Below, in pieces: positions 1-8,542 of a DNA stretch of 64,000 nucleotides (the stretch's first letter is position 1; every line of letters starts with the position of its first letter). The position numbers were made by a program, and so were the translations under genes. Under the pieces are notes generated by a model that ran no database searches, was not told where the DNA came from, and worked only from the letters and a program-made list of their open reading frames with translations. The stretch comes from CBDCME01 sp965218865 (GTDB lineage Bacteria; Pseudomonadota; Alphaproteobacteria; JAAXGF01). The DNA lies in the NCBI GenBank assembly GCA_965218865.1, contig CBDCME010000049.1, positions 105,467 through 169,466 on the forward strand, read 5' to 3'.

Positions 1-1
1 G

Positions 2-580
2 CAAGGTGGCCGCGAGGTCGCCGATCTCGACTTGCACGGCGTCGCCCGCGGCGCCATCGAGGAAGCCGCCGTGACCTTCGTCAGAGGTATCGTCGCGCCC
101 GTTTTTTGGTATCTGTTGTTGGGCTTGCCCGGTCTGATCTCCACGGCCACCGTTAGCGCTCTGCGGCGTGCCGCCGGCGGCACGCCCGGGTCCGAATTCG
201 GCGCCGCCGCCAGGCGCCTGGACACGGCGCTCAACTTCGTGCCCGCGCGCCTCGCGGCAGTCTTCTTCGCCCTGGCGGCGGCCTTCGTGCCATCGGCTCA
301 TCCCTGGAGTGCCACCAAGACCATGGCCCGTGACGCCAACAAGGCTCCGTCGGCGAACGACGGCTGGCCGGTGGCCGCCCTGGCCGGTGCCTTGGGCGTC
401 TCACTCGGCGGTCCCCGCCGTTTCGGCGAGGGCGCATCCTCCCATGCCTGGATCGGGACGGGACGGGCAAGAGCTTCGGCCCACGACGTTCGCCGGGCAA
501 TCCACGTCATCGTTCTCGCTTGCTTGATCCAGCTCGGCTTGGTCGCGGGGTTGGCCCTGGCGGAAAGAACCTTCGGCTGA
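2..580 (+). CDS. cobD: CobD/CbiB adenosylcobinamide-phosphate synthase, 3' part
   Basis: The frame is open from the window edge, so the 5' end lies outside. The family is an inner-membrane enzyme that attaches the aminopropanol arm to adenosylcobyric acid in cobalamin synthesis. Visible family blocks are 'IEEAAVTFVRGIVAPVFWY' near the start, a 'LNFVPARLAA' segment followed by a hydrophobic stretch, then 'NAGWP'-like 'NDGWPVAALAGALGV' and 'LGGPRRFGEG', and a C-terminal membrane segment. No neighbouring cob genes are visible inside the window. The identification rests on these conserved blocks; only the missing N-terminus limits it. Confidence 0.85.
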   Translation, partial: QGGREVADLDLHGVARGAIEEAAVTFVRGIVAPVFWYLLLGLPGLISTATVSALRRAAGGTPGSEFGAAARRLDTALNFVPARLAAVFFALAAAFVPSAHPWSATKTMARDANKAPSANDGWPVAALAGALGVSLGGPRRFGEGASSHAWIGTGRARASAHDVRRAIHVIVLACLIQLGLVAGLALAERTFG

Positions 581-618
581 AGGGACGGTCGGTCCCGTGA
601 CGCACCGGGACACCGGGT

Positions 619-1317
619 TTACTCGCTGGCGAGCGCCCGACGCAAGGGGTCGGCACCCGTGTTTCGGACTTTGTGCTCTATGACGATCTCCCTCATGCGC
701 ACCCGCCGGCCGTAATAGATTTCGTTCCATTCATCTTCCGCGAAGATCGTCGCGCCCTCCAGAGCGTTGCTCCCGAACGCCCCTCGGGAAACGGCGAAAC
801 TCAAAATCCCCGGATTGCTTTCACTCATGGAATCGGCACTCGGCCAGCCCGTTCCCGCCGCGACGGGTAAGTCGATGCCGAGACGCACGTCGCCTTCGAG
901 CAATTTTGCGACCGCGTCCCCGTCGATAACCACGAAGGCCACTTGCGAGAGCGAGGCGCCGACCTGAAATCCGACGTTTCCGGTAACGATCTTGTAGAAC
1001 GCCGGTTGGCTCCACTCCCCCGAGTCCTCGTCCCGAAGGAGGAATACGCCGATCCCCACGACGCCACCGACGATAAAGCCACCGCGAATGAGCTGAGGGA
1101 AGATCAAAACGCCCTTGGCTGTCGCCAAACGTTTCGGAAAATCCGAAAAATTAGGTCTCGTCTTGAGCATCTCCAGCGTCCGCCGCGCATCGTCGATCAT
1201 GTCTTGTTGACGCGATGCGTACGCGGGCTGCGCGATGACGAACGCCATTATCGCGCAGCCTAGAATGATGAGCAGTCTAGGTAATCGGGTCGAAGCGCAC
1301 CATAGGAATACGCTCAT
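619..1317 (-). CDS. SYLF (YSC84-type) lipid-binding domain protein, secreted
   Basis: This is a 232-residue protein with a hydrophobic signal segment (about residues 12-36, ending near 'QPAYA'), followed by a SYLF/YSC84 domain: 'DDARRTLEML', 'AKGVLIFPQLIRGGFIVGG', 'VGFQVGASLSQ', and a C-terminal 'EIYYGRRV'. In this family the domain binds lipids; the bacterial role is poorly defined. The ATG at 1317 is preferred over an upstream ATG at 1389 because a GGGAG sits about 7 nt upstream and the signal peptide then starts at once. A second SYLF gene follows on the same strand, so the pair may be a tandem duplication that has diverged. Confidence 0.8.
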   Translation of the reverse strand: MSVFLWCASTRLPRLLIILGCAIMAFVIAQPAYASRQQDMIDDARRTLEMLKTRPNFSDFPKRLATAKGVLIFPQLIRGGFIVGGVVGIGVFLLRDEDSGEWSQPAFYKIVTGNVGFQVGASLSQVAFVVIDGDAVAKLLEGDVRLGIDLPVAAGTGWPSADSMSESNPGILSFAVSRGAFGSNALEGATIFAEDEWNEIYYGRRVRMREIVIEHKVRNTGADPLRRALASE

Positions 1318-1506
1318 ACGCCGCTCCCAAACCTTCGCGCGGATCGGAGCAGCAACGTTGCGCGACGACGCCGGAATCAAACTCGACACATCGAACCTGA
1401 TCCCGCGAACGAATATCCTGCCAAAACTCCCATCATCACAATTTCAATTTAGGCTCCCACATTTGGTTTTACACCCCTGTCCAGGAATTATCCAAGAAGG
1501 AATTCT

Positions 1507-2193
1507 TCACAATGGGGCGAGTGTCGCACGGAGGACGTCGGCACTTGGATCGGGCGTCCGACCGTCACGGACAATGTCACCAGCCGAGACCCGAACACCG
1601 TAATAGGTTCGGTTCGCGGCCTCGTTCACCGAGACTTTCACGTCGGTGAAGGCAAGCACCAACTTTTCGTGGTCCGTGCGCGCGAAAGCAATCACGTCGG
1701 CCTCGGCCTGGTACTCGGCGATGGGGACGAGGTCGACGTCGGTGCCGAGCACGGCATCGGAGGAAAGAAGTCTGTCGAGACCATCGTCGGTCATCACGGC
1801 AAGAACCGCCGAACCTAATTCCGTGCGTGGCTCGATTCCCCAATGGCGCTCGGACAGTTCGACAAACACCGGCCGCCCCCAACCATCGGGCCCGGAATCG
1901 CGAGCGATAAGGACGCCTTTCGCGCGCAGAAACGCGCCCACGAAAACGCCGTACCTGAATACCTTGGGGAGGACGAGTACGCCTTTCGCCCTCTCCAGGA
2001 CCGGGCGCAATTTCGGAAAACGGGCCTCGTTCTCAAGAAATTCGCGCACGGTTTCCGCCGCCTCCTCCACGATTTTCTGGGGTTCCTCGGCCGCCGCGGA
2101 AAGCGGGCCGGCGACCACGGGGAGAGCCAACGCGAACTGGAGCAAGGCGGGGCCCAAGATGCTCTTCCGCAAGCATTCGAATGAGGTTTTCAA
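1507..2193 (-). CDS. Second SYLF domain protein, secreted
   Basis: The frame is open from 2466, but the TTG at 2193 is chosen: a strong GGAGAGGGGAG lies just upstream, the next residues form a signal peptide ending around 'GPLSAAAEEP', and the longer frame would run over the divergent gene at 2282. The mature part carries SYLF features: 'RAKGVLVLPKVFRYGVFVGAF', 'GSAVLAVMTDDGLDRLL', 'TYYGVRVSAGDIV'. It resembles its downstream neighbour (619-1317) in layout but is clearly diverged in sequence. The function is inferred only from the domain. Confidence 0.75.
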   Translation of the reverse strand: MKTSFECLRKSILGPALLQFALALPVVAGPLSAAAEEPQKIVEEAAETVREFLENEARFPKLRPVLERAKGVLVLPKVFRYGVFVGAFLRAKGVLIARDSGPDGWGRPVFVELSERHWGIEPRTELGSAVLAVMTDDGLDRLLSSDAVLGTDVDLVPIAEYQAEADVIAFARTDHEKLVLAFTDVKVSVNEAANRTYYGVRVSAGDIVRDGRTPDPSADVLRATLAPL

Positions 2194-2281
2194 GCGCTCC
2201 CCTCTCCGACTGGCGCCGCGAACGGCTTGATCGACACCGCCTGGGACGATAGCATCACGTGTACGTAACGAGAACGTCGGG

Positions 2282-2767
2282 GTGAGCGAGAAAGCGATGG
2301 TGGCCAGCGCCGAGTTGGAGTTCGATTTGCGGCGGCCCTGCCGGTCGGAAACCTCGGCAGAAAACATCAGCCGTGGGGTTTGCCGAGCCTTGAAAGAGTT
2401 GGGGTACCAAACACTCACCGAGATGCCTCTGGGTATCGGGCGAAGAGTGGACGTCATCGGCCTCAATAGGCGGGGTATCTACGTCGTCGTGGAAACCAAG
2501 GCCAGTTCCGCGGACTTTCGCGCCGACCGAAAATGGCGCGATTATCTCCCCTATTGCGATAGTTTCTATTTCGCGGTGGGCAAAGATTTTCCGCGCCAAA
2601 TCCTCCCCCGCGAGTGCGGTCTGATCGTGGCCGACCGCTTTGGCGGAGAGATCGTTCGGCCAGCTCCGATCGTATCCATGACGGCAACCATTCGCCGGCG
2701 CCAGACCATCCGCTTCGCGCGCTTCGCCGCCAGCCGCTTGGGCCGCCTCGAGGATCCGCCTCTGTAG
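2282..2767 (+). CDS. mmcB: MmcB-family DNA repair protein
   Basis: A 161-residue protein with the MmcB (PF06319-type) signature: 'SRGVCRALKELGYQTLTEMP', 'GRRVDVIGLNRRG', 'VVETKASSADFRADRKWRDY', 'PYCDSFYFAV', 'GLIVADRFG'. The D..E.K arrangement is that of a PD-(D/E)XK nuclease fold. The family is typical of Alphaproteobacteria, where it belongs to the DNA-damage regulon. The start is either GTG 2282 or ATG 2297; neither has a clear Shine-Dalgarno. It is divergent from the SYLF gene at 2193. Confidence 0.85.
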   Translation: MSEKAMVASAELEFDLRRPCRSETSAENISRGVCRALKELGYQTLTEMPLGIGRRVDVIGLNRRGIYVVVETKASSADFRADRKWRDYLPYCDSFYFAVGKDFPRQILPRECGLIVADRFGGEIVRPAPIVSMTATIRRRQTIRFARFAASRLGRLEDPPL

Positions 2768-2818
2768 AGGCGCACATTTCCAATTAATTCGCAAGGCCTT
2801 CCGCCGCATGCGGCGAGG

Positions 2819-4099
2819 TCACGAGGAAATCGGGGGTCCCCCCGCGGCCCAGTCGAGGAGTTCTACCGTGTGGACGACCGGTTTGGAAACGGCCCCGGCG
2901 AGTTGGACGATACAACCAACGTTCCCCGTGGCGACGAAGTCGCAATCCAATTTTTCGATGTGGGCGCGCTTGCGCTCGCGTAGTCTTCCCGCGAGATCCG
3001 GTTGGAGCAGATTATAGACGCCAGCGGAGCCGCAACAGAGGTGGGCTTCCGGCACTTCGCGGAGGATGAAACCGGCCTCGGAGAGTAGGGTTTTCGGTTG
3101 CCGATCGACTCCCTGACCATGCAAGAGGGCGCACGAAGGCTGATAGGCGACCGAGGCCCCGGTCGGGACACGCGGTGTCGGATTGCCAATTTCGGACAGG
3201 AACTCCGAAATGTCGCGTGCCAGATCACTGGCACGTTTGGCCGTGGACGCCCAGGCCGCTTCGCCGCGCAGCAGATGGGCATAGTCCTTGACCGTCGCGC
3301 CGCAGCCCGAGGCGTTGATCACGATCGCGTCCAGTCCTTCGCCGTCGATTTCTCGTCCCCAGGCGGCGAGGTTGGCGCGGGCCGCCGCGCGCGCCGCCGG
3401 CAAGAGGCCCAAATGTTGGACCAGGGCACCGCAACAGCCGGCACCGGCTGCAACGACGACCTCGGCCCCAAGACGCGTGAGAAGGCGTACCGTGGCCGCG
3501 TTGATACGGGGCGCGAGCGTCCGTTGCACGCAACCCGCCAGCAGCGCTACCCGCCACCGGCGTTGACCTTCGGCGGCGAAGGTTCGCGGCCGATCCGCCG
3601 GGGACCGCGGCGGAATCCGGGTTGGCGCCAAGGAGACCATCGCCCGCAACCGCTGGGGCAGCAAGGCCGAAAGCGGTCGCAGCGGCCTCGCCAGCCGAAG
3701 AGCGGCTCGGAACAGGCCCGGGTGTGGCAGCACCCAAGCCAGGAGCCAACGCAGAAATCGATCCCCGGGCGGGCGCCTGAAGGTGTGCCCGACGTGGGCT
3801 CGCCCATGTTCGATGAGATGGCCGTAATCGACTCCGGAGGGACACGTCGTCATACACGACAAACAGGTCAAGCAGCGATCGATATGCTTGACGACCTCGG
3901 CCGAAGGGCGGGCGTCGTTCTCCAGCATTTCCTTGATCAGGTAGATACGCCCCCGGGGGCTGTCCAATTCGTCGCCCAGAAGCACGTGGGTCGGGCAGGT
4001 GGCCAAACAGAATCCGCAGTGGACGCAGGCACGCAGAATCGCATTGCTCTCGCGCAGGTTTGGATCGGCCAGTCGAGCCAGGGAGAAATTCGTTTGCAT
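2819..4099 (-). CDS. glcF: Glycolate oxidase iron-sulfur subunit GlcF
   Basis: The protein has 426 residues with two N-terminal ferredoxin-type clusters, CVHCGFCLATCP near residue 25 and CLTCLSCMTTCP near residue 76, followed by two cysteine-rich CCG motifs ('CCGALVQHLG' and 'CCGSAGVYNLLQP') typical of GlcF/heterodisulfide-reductase-like subunits. It passes electrons from the flavin subunits of glycolate oxidase to the respiratory chain. The start lies only 5 nt after the glcE stop, so the genes are one operon, glcD-glcE-glcF, on the minus strand. Confidence 0.93.
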   Translation of the reverse strand: MQTNFSLARLADPNLRESNAILRACVHCGFCLATCPTHVLLGDELDSPRGRIYLIKEMLENDARPSAEVVKHIDRCLTCLSCMTTCPSGVDYGHLIEHGRAHVGHTFRRPPGDRFLRWLLAWVLPHPGLFRAALRLARPLRPLSALLPQRLRAMVSLAPTRIPPRSPADRPRTFAAEGQRRWRVALLAGCVQRTLAPRINAATVRLLTRLGAEVVVAAGAGCCGALVQHLGLLPAARAAARANLAAWGREIDGEGLDAIVINASGCGATVKDYAHLLRGEAAWASTAKRASDLARDISEFLSEIGNPTPRVPTGASVAYQPSCALLHGQGVDRQPKTLLSEAGFILREVPEAHLCCGSAGVYNLLQPDLAGRLRERKRAHIEKLDCDFVATGNVGCIVQLAGAVSKPVVHTVELLDWAAGGPPISS

Positions 4100-4104
4100 A
4101 ATTC

Positions 4105-5316
4105 TCAGACCCCCGGATACATGCGTCCACGGTTTAGGATGGCGGCGGGATCGAAGCCCTTCTTGAGCCGCCGCGTGAGAGCGGCGAGCGTTTCCGACTG
4201 GGGCTGGAAAACCGCGATTTCGCCCCGGACGGCGGCATCCGCCCGGAGCAAGAGAGCTTCGCCAGCCGCATCCGCCAACGCGGCGCGGACAAGTTCGGCA
4301 CCGGCATCCGCGACCGGCGCCAACGACAACCAGATCACGCCGCCCCCACCATCATAGTAAATCTTTGCGTCCAGTGATTCGCGGAGGCTGCTCGTGACCC
4401 GGGCGGCGGCCGCCGGCGGCACCGACAACCGCCAGACGACATCCGCATCTACGAACGGCGTCACGTCGCGAATCGCCCGCCACAGGGCCACCGATCCCGC
4501 GTCTTCCAGAACACCGGTCTCGCCCTTCGCGGCAAGGATTTGGCGCAACCTGTCGGCCCGCCCCGAGAGCGAATTTCCGGGTCCTTCGAGTCGTAGAACC
4601 GTAACGCCTTGCGCGGCTGAGCCATCGGTGATGAACGTCTCGGCCACGCCCGCCGGCAAATGGGCCGCGCCTGATACTTCGTGAGGGCCGCGCAACACCC
4701 CGCGCATGGCGCTGATCGCGGCTTCGTCGTCGAGTCCGAAAACGATGACCGTGCGGGTCGATTCGGCGGCGGGGACGACCTTGAAAGTTACCTCCGTCAT
4801 CACGGCGAGGGTTCCAAACGATCCGGCGAGCAGCTTGCACATGTCGTAACCGGTGACGTTCTTGACCACACGGCCACCGGATTTGAAAATCTCGCCCCGC
4901 CCGCTTACCGCCTTGACTCCGAGGAAATGGTCGCGCGCCGCCCCGGCCTTGAAACGGCGCGGCCCCGAAAGATTGCAGGCGAGTGTGCCGGCGATCGTTC
5001 CGGTCCCCGGCACGGCCCCGAAAAGGGGCCCCCAATCCGGAGGTTCGAAGGCTAGTTGCTGATTTTGGGCGGCCAGCTCGGACTCGATGGTGGCAAGCGG
5101 CGTGGCGGCCGCCGCCGACATGACGAGTTCCTCGGGCTGGTAAAGCGAGACGCCCGACAAACCGTGGAGCGCAAGCACCCGTTTCGCCTCGACCGGACGC
5201 CCGAGGCCGCGCTTGGTGCCGGCGCCAACGACCTCGAGGGACATTTCCTCGGCCACGGCCCAGGCAATCGTCTCACACACTTCCTCGGCGCTGCTTGGTT
5301 CGAGCATGGGGGTCAT
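4105..5316 (-). CDS. glcE: Glycolate oxidase FAD-binding subunit GlcE
   Basis: A 403-residue protein. The FAD-binding type 4 domain occupies the N-terminal half: 'VVGAGTKRGLGRP', 'FEPPDWGPLFG', 'TIAGTLACNLSGPRRFKAGA', 'SGGRVVKNVTGYDMCKLLAGS'. The last motif is diagnostic for GlcE. It forms the second flavin subunit of the glycolate oxidase complex oxidising glycolate to glyoxylate. It lies 32 nt downstream of glcD and 5 nt upstream of glcF. Confidence 0.93.
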   Translation of the reverse strand: MTPMLEPSSAEEVCETIAWAVAEEMSLEVVGAGTKRGLGRPVEAKRVLALHGLSGVSLYQPEELVMSAAAATPLATIESELAAQNQQLAFEPPDWGPLFGAVPGTGTIAGTLACNLSGPRRFKAGAARDHFLGVKAVSGRGEIFKSGGRVVKNVTGYDMCKLLAGSFGTLAVMTEVTFKVVPAAESTRTVIVFGLDDEAAISAMRGVLRGPHEVSGAAHLPAGVAETFITDGSAAQGVTVLRLEGPGNSLSGRADRLRQILAAKGETGVLEDAGSVALWRAIRDVTPFVDADVVWRLSVPPAAAARVTSSLRESLDAKIYYDGGGGVIWLSLAPVADAGAELVRAALADAAGEALLLRADAAVRGEIAVFQPQSETLAALTRRLKKGFDPAAILNRGRMYPGV

Positions 5317-5348
5317 GGGGCGGTTCCGCGGGATCGGCGGCGCCGATC

Positions 5349-6836
5349 TCAGAATCTAGGCAGATGCGGAAAGGGGACCTTGCCGTGATGCACGTGGACG
5401 CGGCCGAGCTCGACACATCGTCTCAGGGTCGGGAACACCTTGCCGGGATTGAGAAGGGATTCGGGATCGAAGGCGCATTTCACCCGCTGCTGCTGGTCGA
5501 GGTCGGCGGCGCTGAACATCGTTCCCATCAAGTCGCGTTTCTCGACCCCAACCCCATGTTCGCCAGTAAGCACGCCGCCGACGTCGACGCAGAGTTTCAG
5601 GATCTCAGCCCCGAATTCCTCGGCCCGCTCCAGCTCGCCGGGATTGTTGGCGTCATAAAGAATAAGGGGATGGAGATTGCCATCGCCGGCGTGAAAGACG
5701 TTGCCAACGGCCAATCCGTAGCTCTTCGACATGACGCCGATGCGCTCGAGCACCTCCGCCAGTCGCCGGCGCGGAATCGTTCCGTCCATGCAGTAGTAAT
5801 CGGGTGTCACCCGCCCGATCGCCGGAAACGCCGCCTTTCGTCCCGCCCAGAAAGCGAGACGCTCGTTTTCGTTTTGGCTGATACGGAGCGAGGTCGCGCC
5901 CTTGTCCCGGGCGATCGCGTCCACCCGCGTGACGCGTTCGTCCACCTCGTCCCGTGGACCGTCGATCTCGACAATCAACAGGGCTTTCGCGGTCAGCGGA
6001 TAGCCCGCCCCCACGAAAGCCTCGGCGGCGTGAATCGCGGGTTTGTCCATCAGTTCCATTCCGGCGGGAATGATGCCGTTGGCGATGATCGCGGCAACGC
6101 AATCGCCAGCCTCCGCGGTGCTCGCGAATCCGAGAAGAAGGGCTCGGACGGCCTCGGGTTTGCGGAGAATACGCACGGTGACCTCGGTGATCACCGCGAG
6201 CAATCCCTCCGAGCCGGTCAAAAGGCCCAACAGGTCGTACCCAGCGGCGTCCAGATGTTTGCCGCCGAGGCGAACCGTGTCGCCGTTCATCAGGACCATC
6301 TCAAGGCCCAGGATGTTGTTCGCCGTCACCCCGTATTTGAGGCAATGGACGCCACCGGCGTTCTCGCCGACGTTGCCGCCGATGGTGCAGGCGATTTGGC
6401 TCGAGGGATCCGGGGCATAATAGAAACCCTCGTTTTCGACCGCCTGAGTAATCGCCAGATTGGTGACGCCCGGTTGGGCCACGACGCAAAGATTGTCGTA
6501 ATCGACGTCGAGAATCGCGTTGAATTTCCCCAGACCGAGGACGATGCCGTCGGCCAGGGGCAGAGCCCCGCCCGAGAGCGAGGTTCCGGCGCCGCGGGGC
6601 ACGACCTTGAGGCCCTGTTCCCGGCAATAGCGGAGAACGGCCGCGACTTGGGCGGTGCTGCTCGGCAGGACCACGGCGAGCGGGCATTGTCGGTAGGCGG
6701 TAAGGCCGTCGCTCTCGTAGGCCTTGAGGGCGGCGTCGTCGGCGATGGTCGCTTCCCCGGGTACGATCTTCCGCAGCCCGTCCACGATCCCCTGTTTACG
6801 AACCACGACGGACCGGTTGGGTTCCGGCATCCGCAT
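5349..6836 (-). CDS. glcD: Glycolate oxidase catalytic subunit GlcD
   Basis: Three in-frame ATGs occur at 6842, 6836 and 6830; 6836 gives the best spacing to an AAGGAG. The resulting 495 residues match the usual GlcD length. Motifs are 'CPLAVVLPSSTAQVAAVLRY', 'PRGAGTSLSGGALPLADG', 'QIACTIGGNVGENAGGVHCL', 'KYGVTANNILGLEMV', and the C-terminal 'GEHGVGVEKRDLM'. It is the FAD-dependent glycolate (2-hydroxyacid) dehydrogenase subunit heading the glcDEF operon. The sequence immediately upstream is a palindromic intergenic repeat now split by an IS256 copy, beyond which lies a glycerate kinase on the same strand, consistent with glycolate/glycerate metabolism. Confidence 0.95.
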   Translation of the reverse strand: MRMPEPNRSVVVRKQGIVDGLRKIVPGEATIADDAALKAYESDGLTAYRQCPLAVVLPSSTAQVAAVLRYCREQGLKVVPRGAGTSLSGGALPLADGIVLGLGKFNAILDVDYDNLCVVAQPGVTNLAITQAVENEGFYYAPDPSSQIACTIGGNVGENAGGVHCLKYGVTANNILGLEMVLMNGDTVRLGGKHLDAAGYDLLGLLTGSEGLLAVITEVTVRILRKPEAVRALLLGFASTAEAGDCVAAIIANGIIPAGMELMDKPAIHAAEAFVGAGYPLTAKALLIVEIDGPRDEVDERVTRVDAIARDKGATSLRISQNENERLAFWAGRKAAFPAIGRVTPDYYCMDGTIPRRRLAEVLERIGVMSKSYGLAVGNVFHAGDGNLHPLILYDANNPGELERAEEFGAEILKLCVDVGGVLTGEHGVGVEKRDLMGTMFSAADLDQQQRVKCAFDPESLLNPGKVFPTLRRCVELGRVHVHHGKVPFPHLPRF

Positions 6837-7007
6837 CGGCATCTCCTTCCATCGGCTCGCCCGGCGCGAGGCGAGATAGTCTGCCCCACGGGAGGGCGAT
6901 AGGAAAGCATGACAGTGTTTGTTCCAAAATGCGCGTCCGCGCATTTATTGCGTCTGTTCCGGCCCTCTCCCCCTCCCGGCCACCTACGAGAGTATGCTGA
7001 TATGGGT

Positions 7008-8469
7008 GGCAATGTCTCGGCTGATGTTGAAAAAGTGAGGTAGGCGTCATTCGCCTGGAACCGTTAGGCTCTGGGTGTTGAATCCATCAAGGAGAACGAC
7101 GCCATGACCAAGACTACACGGAACAGCCGCCTTTCGAAACTGTTGGAGATCCCGCTTCCGCTGTTGCCGCCGGCCTTGCCGGAGGCTTTTGATGATCTGC
7201 GCATGAGCGTGGATCGCTTTTGCCTGTTGGCCGGGGTGGAGACCCTGGGCGAGATTCTGGACGAGGATAGCGAGGTGCTCTGCGGAGCGCGCCACGCCCG
7301 CACGGCCGAGCGGCAGGGCCATCGCTGGGGGACAACCCAGAGCGAGATTGCCTATCACGGGGGCAAGGTGAAGCTGACGCGCCCGCGGGTGCGCGATCTT
7401 GCGGGCAAGGAGATGAGCTTGCCGAGCTGGGAGTTGCTCTCGGACCCGGCGCTTTTGCAGTCCTGGGCGATGAACATCATGCTGCTTACGGTTTCGACCC
7501 GCAAGTACGCGGGCGCCGTGCGCCTGCCCGGCGAGGCCAGCGGCGACTTGCCGGCACGCGCGGGCGATGCGACCTCGAAGTCCGCGGTCTCGCGGCGCTT
7601 CGTGGCCATGACGCGCAAGAAGCTGAAGGCCTTCCTGGCCAGCGACCTTTCGGATCTCGATCTCCTGGTCATCCAGATCGACGGGCTGCACGTCGGCGAT
7701 CACGTGTTGCTGGCAGCTATTGGCATCGACGGCGCGGGCGAGAAGCATGTTCTAGGCCTGGCCGAAGGTGCCACGGAGAATGCCGCCACGGTGCAGGCGC
7801 TGCTCGACAACCTGACCGCCCGCGGCCTCGACCCGGAAGTGCCCCGGCTCTTCATCGTCGACGGCGCCAAGGCGCTCTCCAAGGCGATCAAGCGGACCTT
7901 CGGGCCGGTGGCCGCCCTCCAGCGCTGCCAGGTCCACAAGGGCCGCAACATCATCGAGCGCCTCGACGAAAGCCTTCATGCCGGCGTCAAGAAGGCGCTC
8001 AGGCAAGCCTGGGACCAAGACGATGCCGAGAAAGCCGAACGCCTCATGAAGAACCTGGCGCGCCGCCTGGAGACCGAGGCCCCCGGCGTTTCGGCTTCCA
8101 TCCTGGAGGGCCTGGATGAGATCCTCACCGTGATCCGCTTGGGCCTGCCGCCCAAGCTCAGGCGCTCCTTGGCCTGCACCAACGCCATCGAGAATGCCTT
8201 GGGAACGGTCAGGATGGTGCAGCACAATGTCAAGCGCTGGCGCAACGCCGAGATGGCCTTGCGATGGACCGCCGCCGGCCTCCTGGAAGCCCAAAAGACC
8301 TCCGTCGCCTCAAGGCCTACCGGCAACTCCCCATCCTCAGAGCTGCCCTCGAGGATCACGTGAAAAAGGCAAAAGCGAAAAGCGCCATTGAAACCATCAA
8401 AGAGGCCGCCTAGCCTCGAAGCCCAACCATGCCTGCCTCGCCTTTTTCAACAGAGCATGGGACATCGCC
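7008..8469 (+). mobile_element. IS256-family insertion sequence, copy A
   Basis: The element is 1462 bp. Terminal inverted repeats begin GGCAATGTC (left) and, on the other strand, GGCGATGTCCC (right), both followed by TGTTGAAAAAG-like sequence. An exact 8-bp target duplication ATATGGGT flanks it (7000-7007 and 8470-8477), which fits the family. The two other copies in the window have the same length. Confidence 0.93.
7104..8363 (+). CDS. IS256-family transposase (copy A)
   Basis: The zero frame gives 419 residues with the mutator-type DDE core: D in 'VIQIDGLHVGDHVLL', D in 'LFIVDGAKALSKAI' and E in 'CTNAIENALGTVR'. After 'GLLEAQK' (codon at 8295-8297) the zero frame becomes low-complexity, whereas the -1 frame continues with a family-like C-terminus 'LRRLKAYRQLPILRAALE' to a stop at 8411-8413. 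The shift lies at CAA AAG, where a lysine codon can slip. Differences from the other copies include I rather than M in 'GEILDED' and G in 'KYAGAV'. Confidence 0.9.
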   Translation: MTKTTRNSRLSKLLEIPLPLLPPALPEAFDDLRMSVDRFCLLAGVETLGEILDEDSEVLCGARHARTAERQGHRWGTTQSEIAYHGGKVKLTRPRVRDLAGKEMSLPSWELLSDPALLQSWAMNIMLLTVSTRKYAGAVRLPGEASGDLPARAGDATSKSAVSRRFVAMTRKKLKAFLASDLSDLDLLVIQIDGLHVGDHVLLAAIGIDGAGEKHVLGLAEGATENAATVQALLDNLTARGLDPEVPRLFIVDGAKALSKAIKRTFGPVAALQRCQVHKGRNIIERLDESLHAGVKKALRQAWDQDDAEKAERLMKNLARRLETEAPGVSASILEGLDEILTVIRLGLPPKLRRSLACTNAIENALGTVRMVQHNVKRWRNAEMALRWTAAGLLEAQKTSVASRPTGNSPSSELPSRIT

Positions 8470-8542
8470 ATATGGGTGGCCGGGAGGGGGCGGGGGCCGG
8501 GGCCGCGAGTTTTCGAACAAACTGTCCGAGATGATGGCAACC

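Larger units (their letters stand above)
6927..8524. repeat. Palindromic intergenic repeat, copy 1, split by IS256
   Basis: The unit consists of a 9-bp-stem palindrome (6927-6946), a C-rich arm (6959-6987), the loop GAGAGTAT and a G-rich arm ending in a segment like 'GAGTTTTCGAACA'. It matches the complete copy at 31681-31803. The IS256 element 7008-8469 sits in the loop/right-arm junction, and removing it with one ATATGGGT copy restores the unit. Confidence 0.75.

Noticed and set aside
3098..4357. 419-codon frame opposite glcF
   Set aside because: Antisense mirror; the Fe-S cysteine motifs are on the minus strand.
5295..6902. Long plus-strand open frame opposite glcD
   Set aside because: It is antisense to a well-conserved GlcD gene and has no family motif; high GC makes such mirror frames common.
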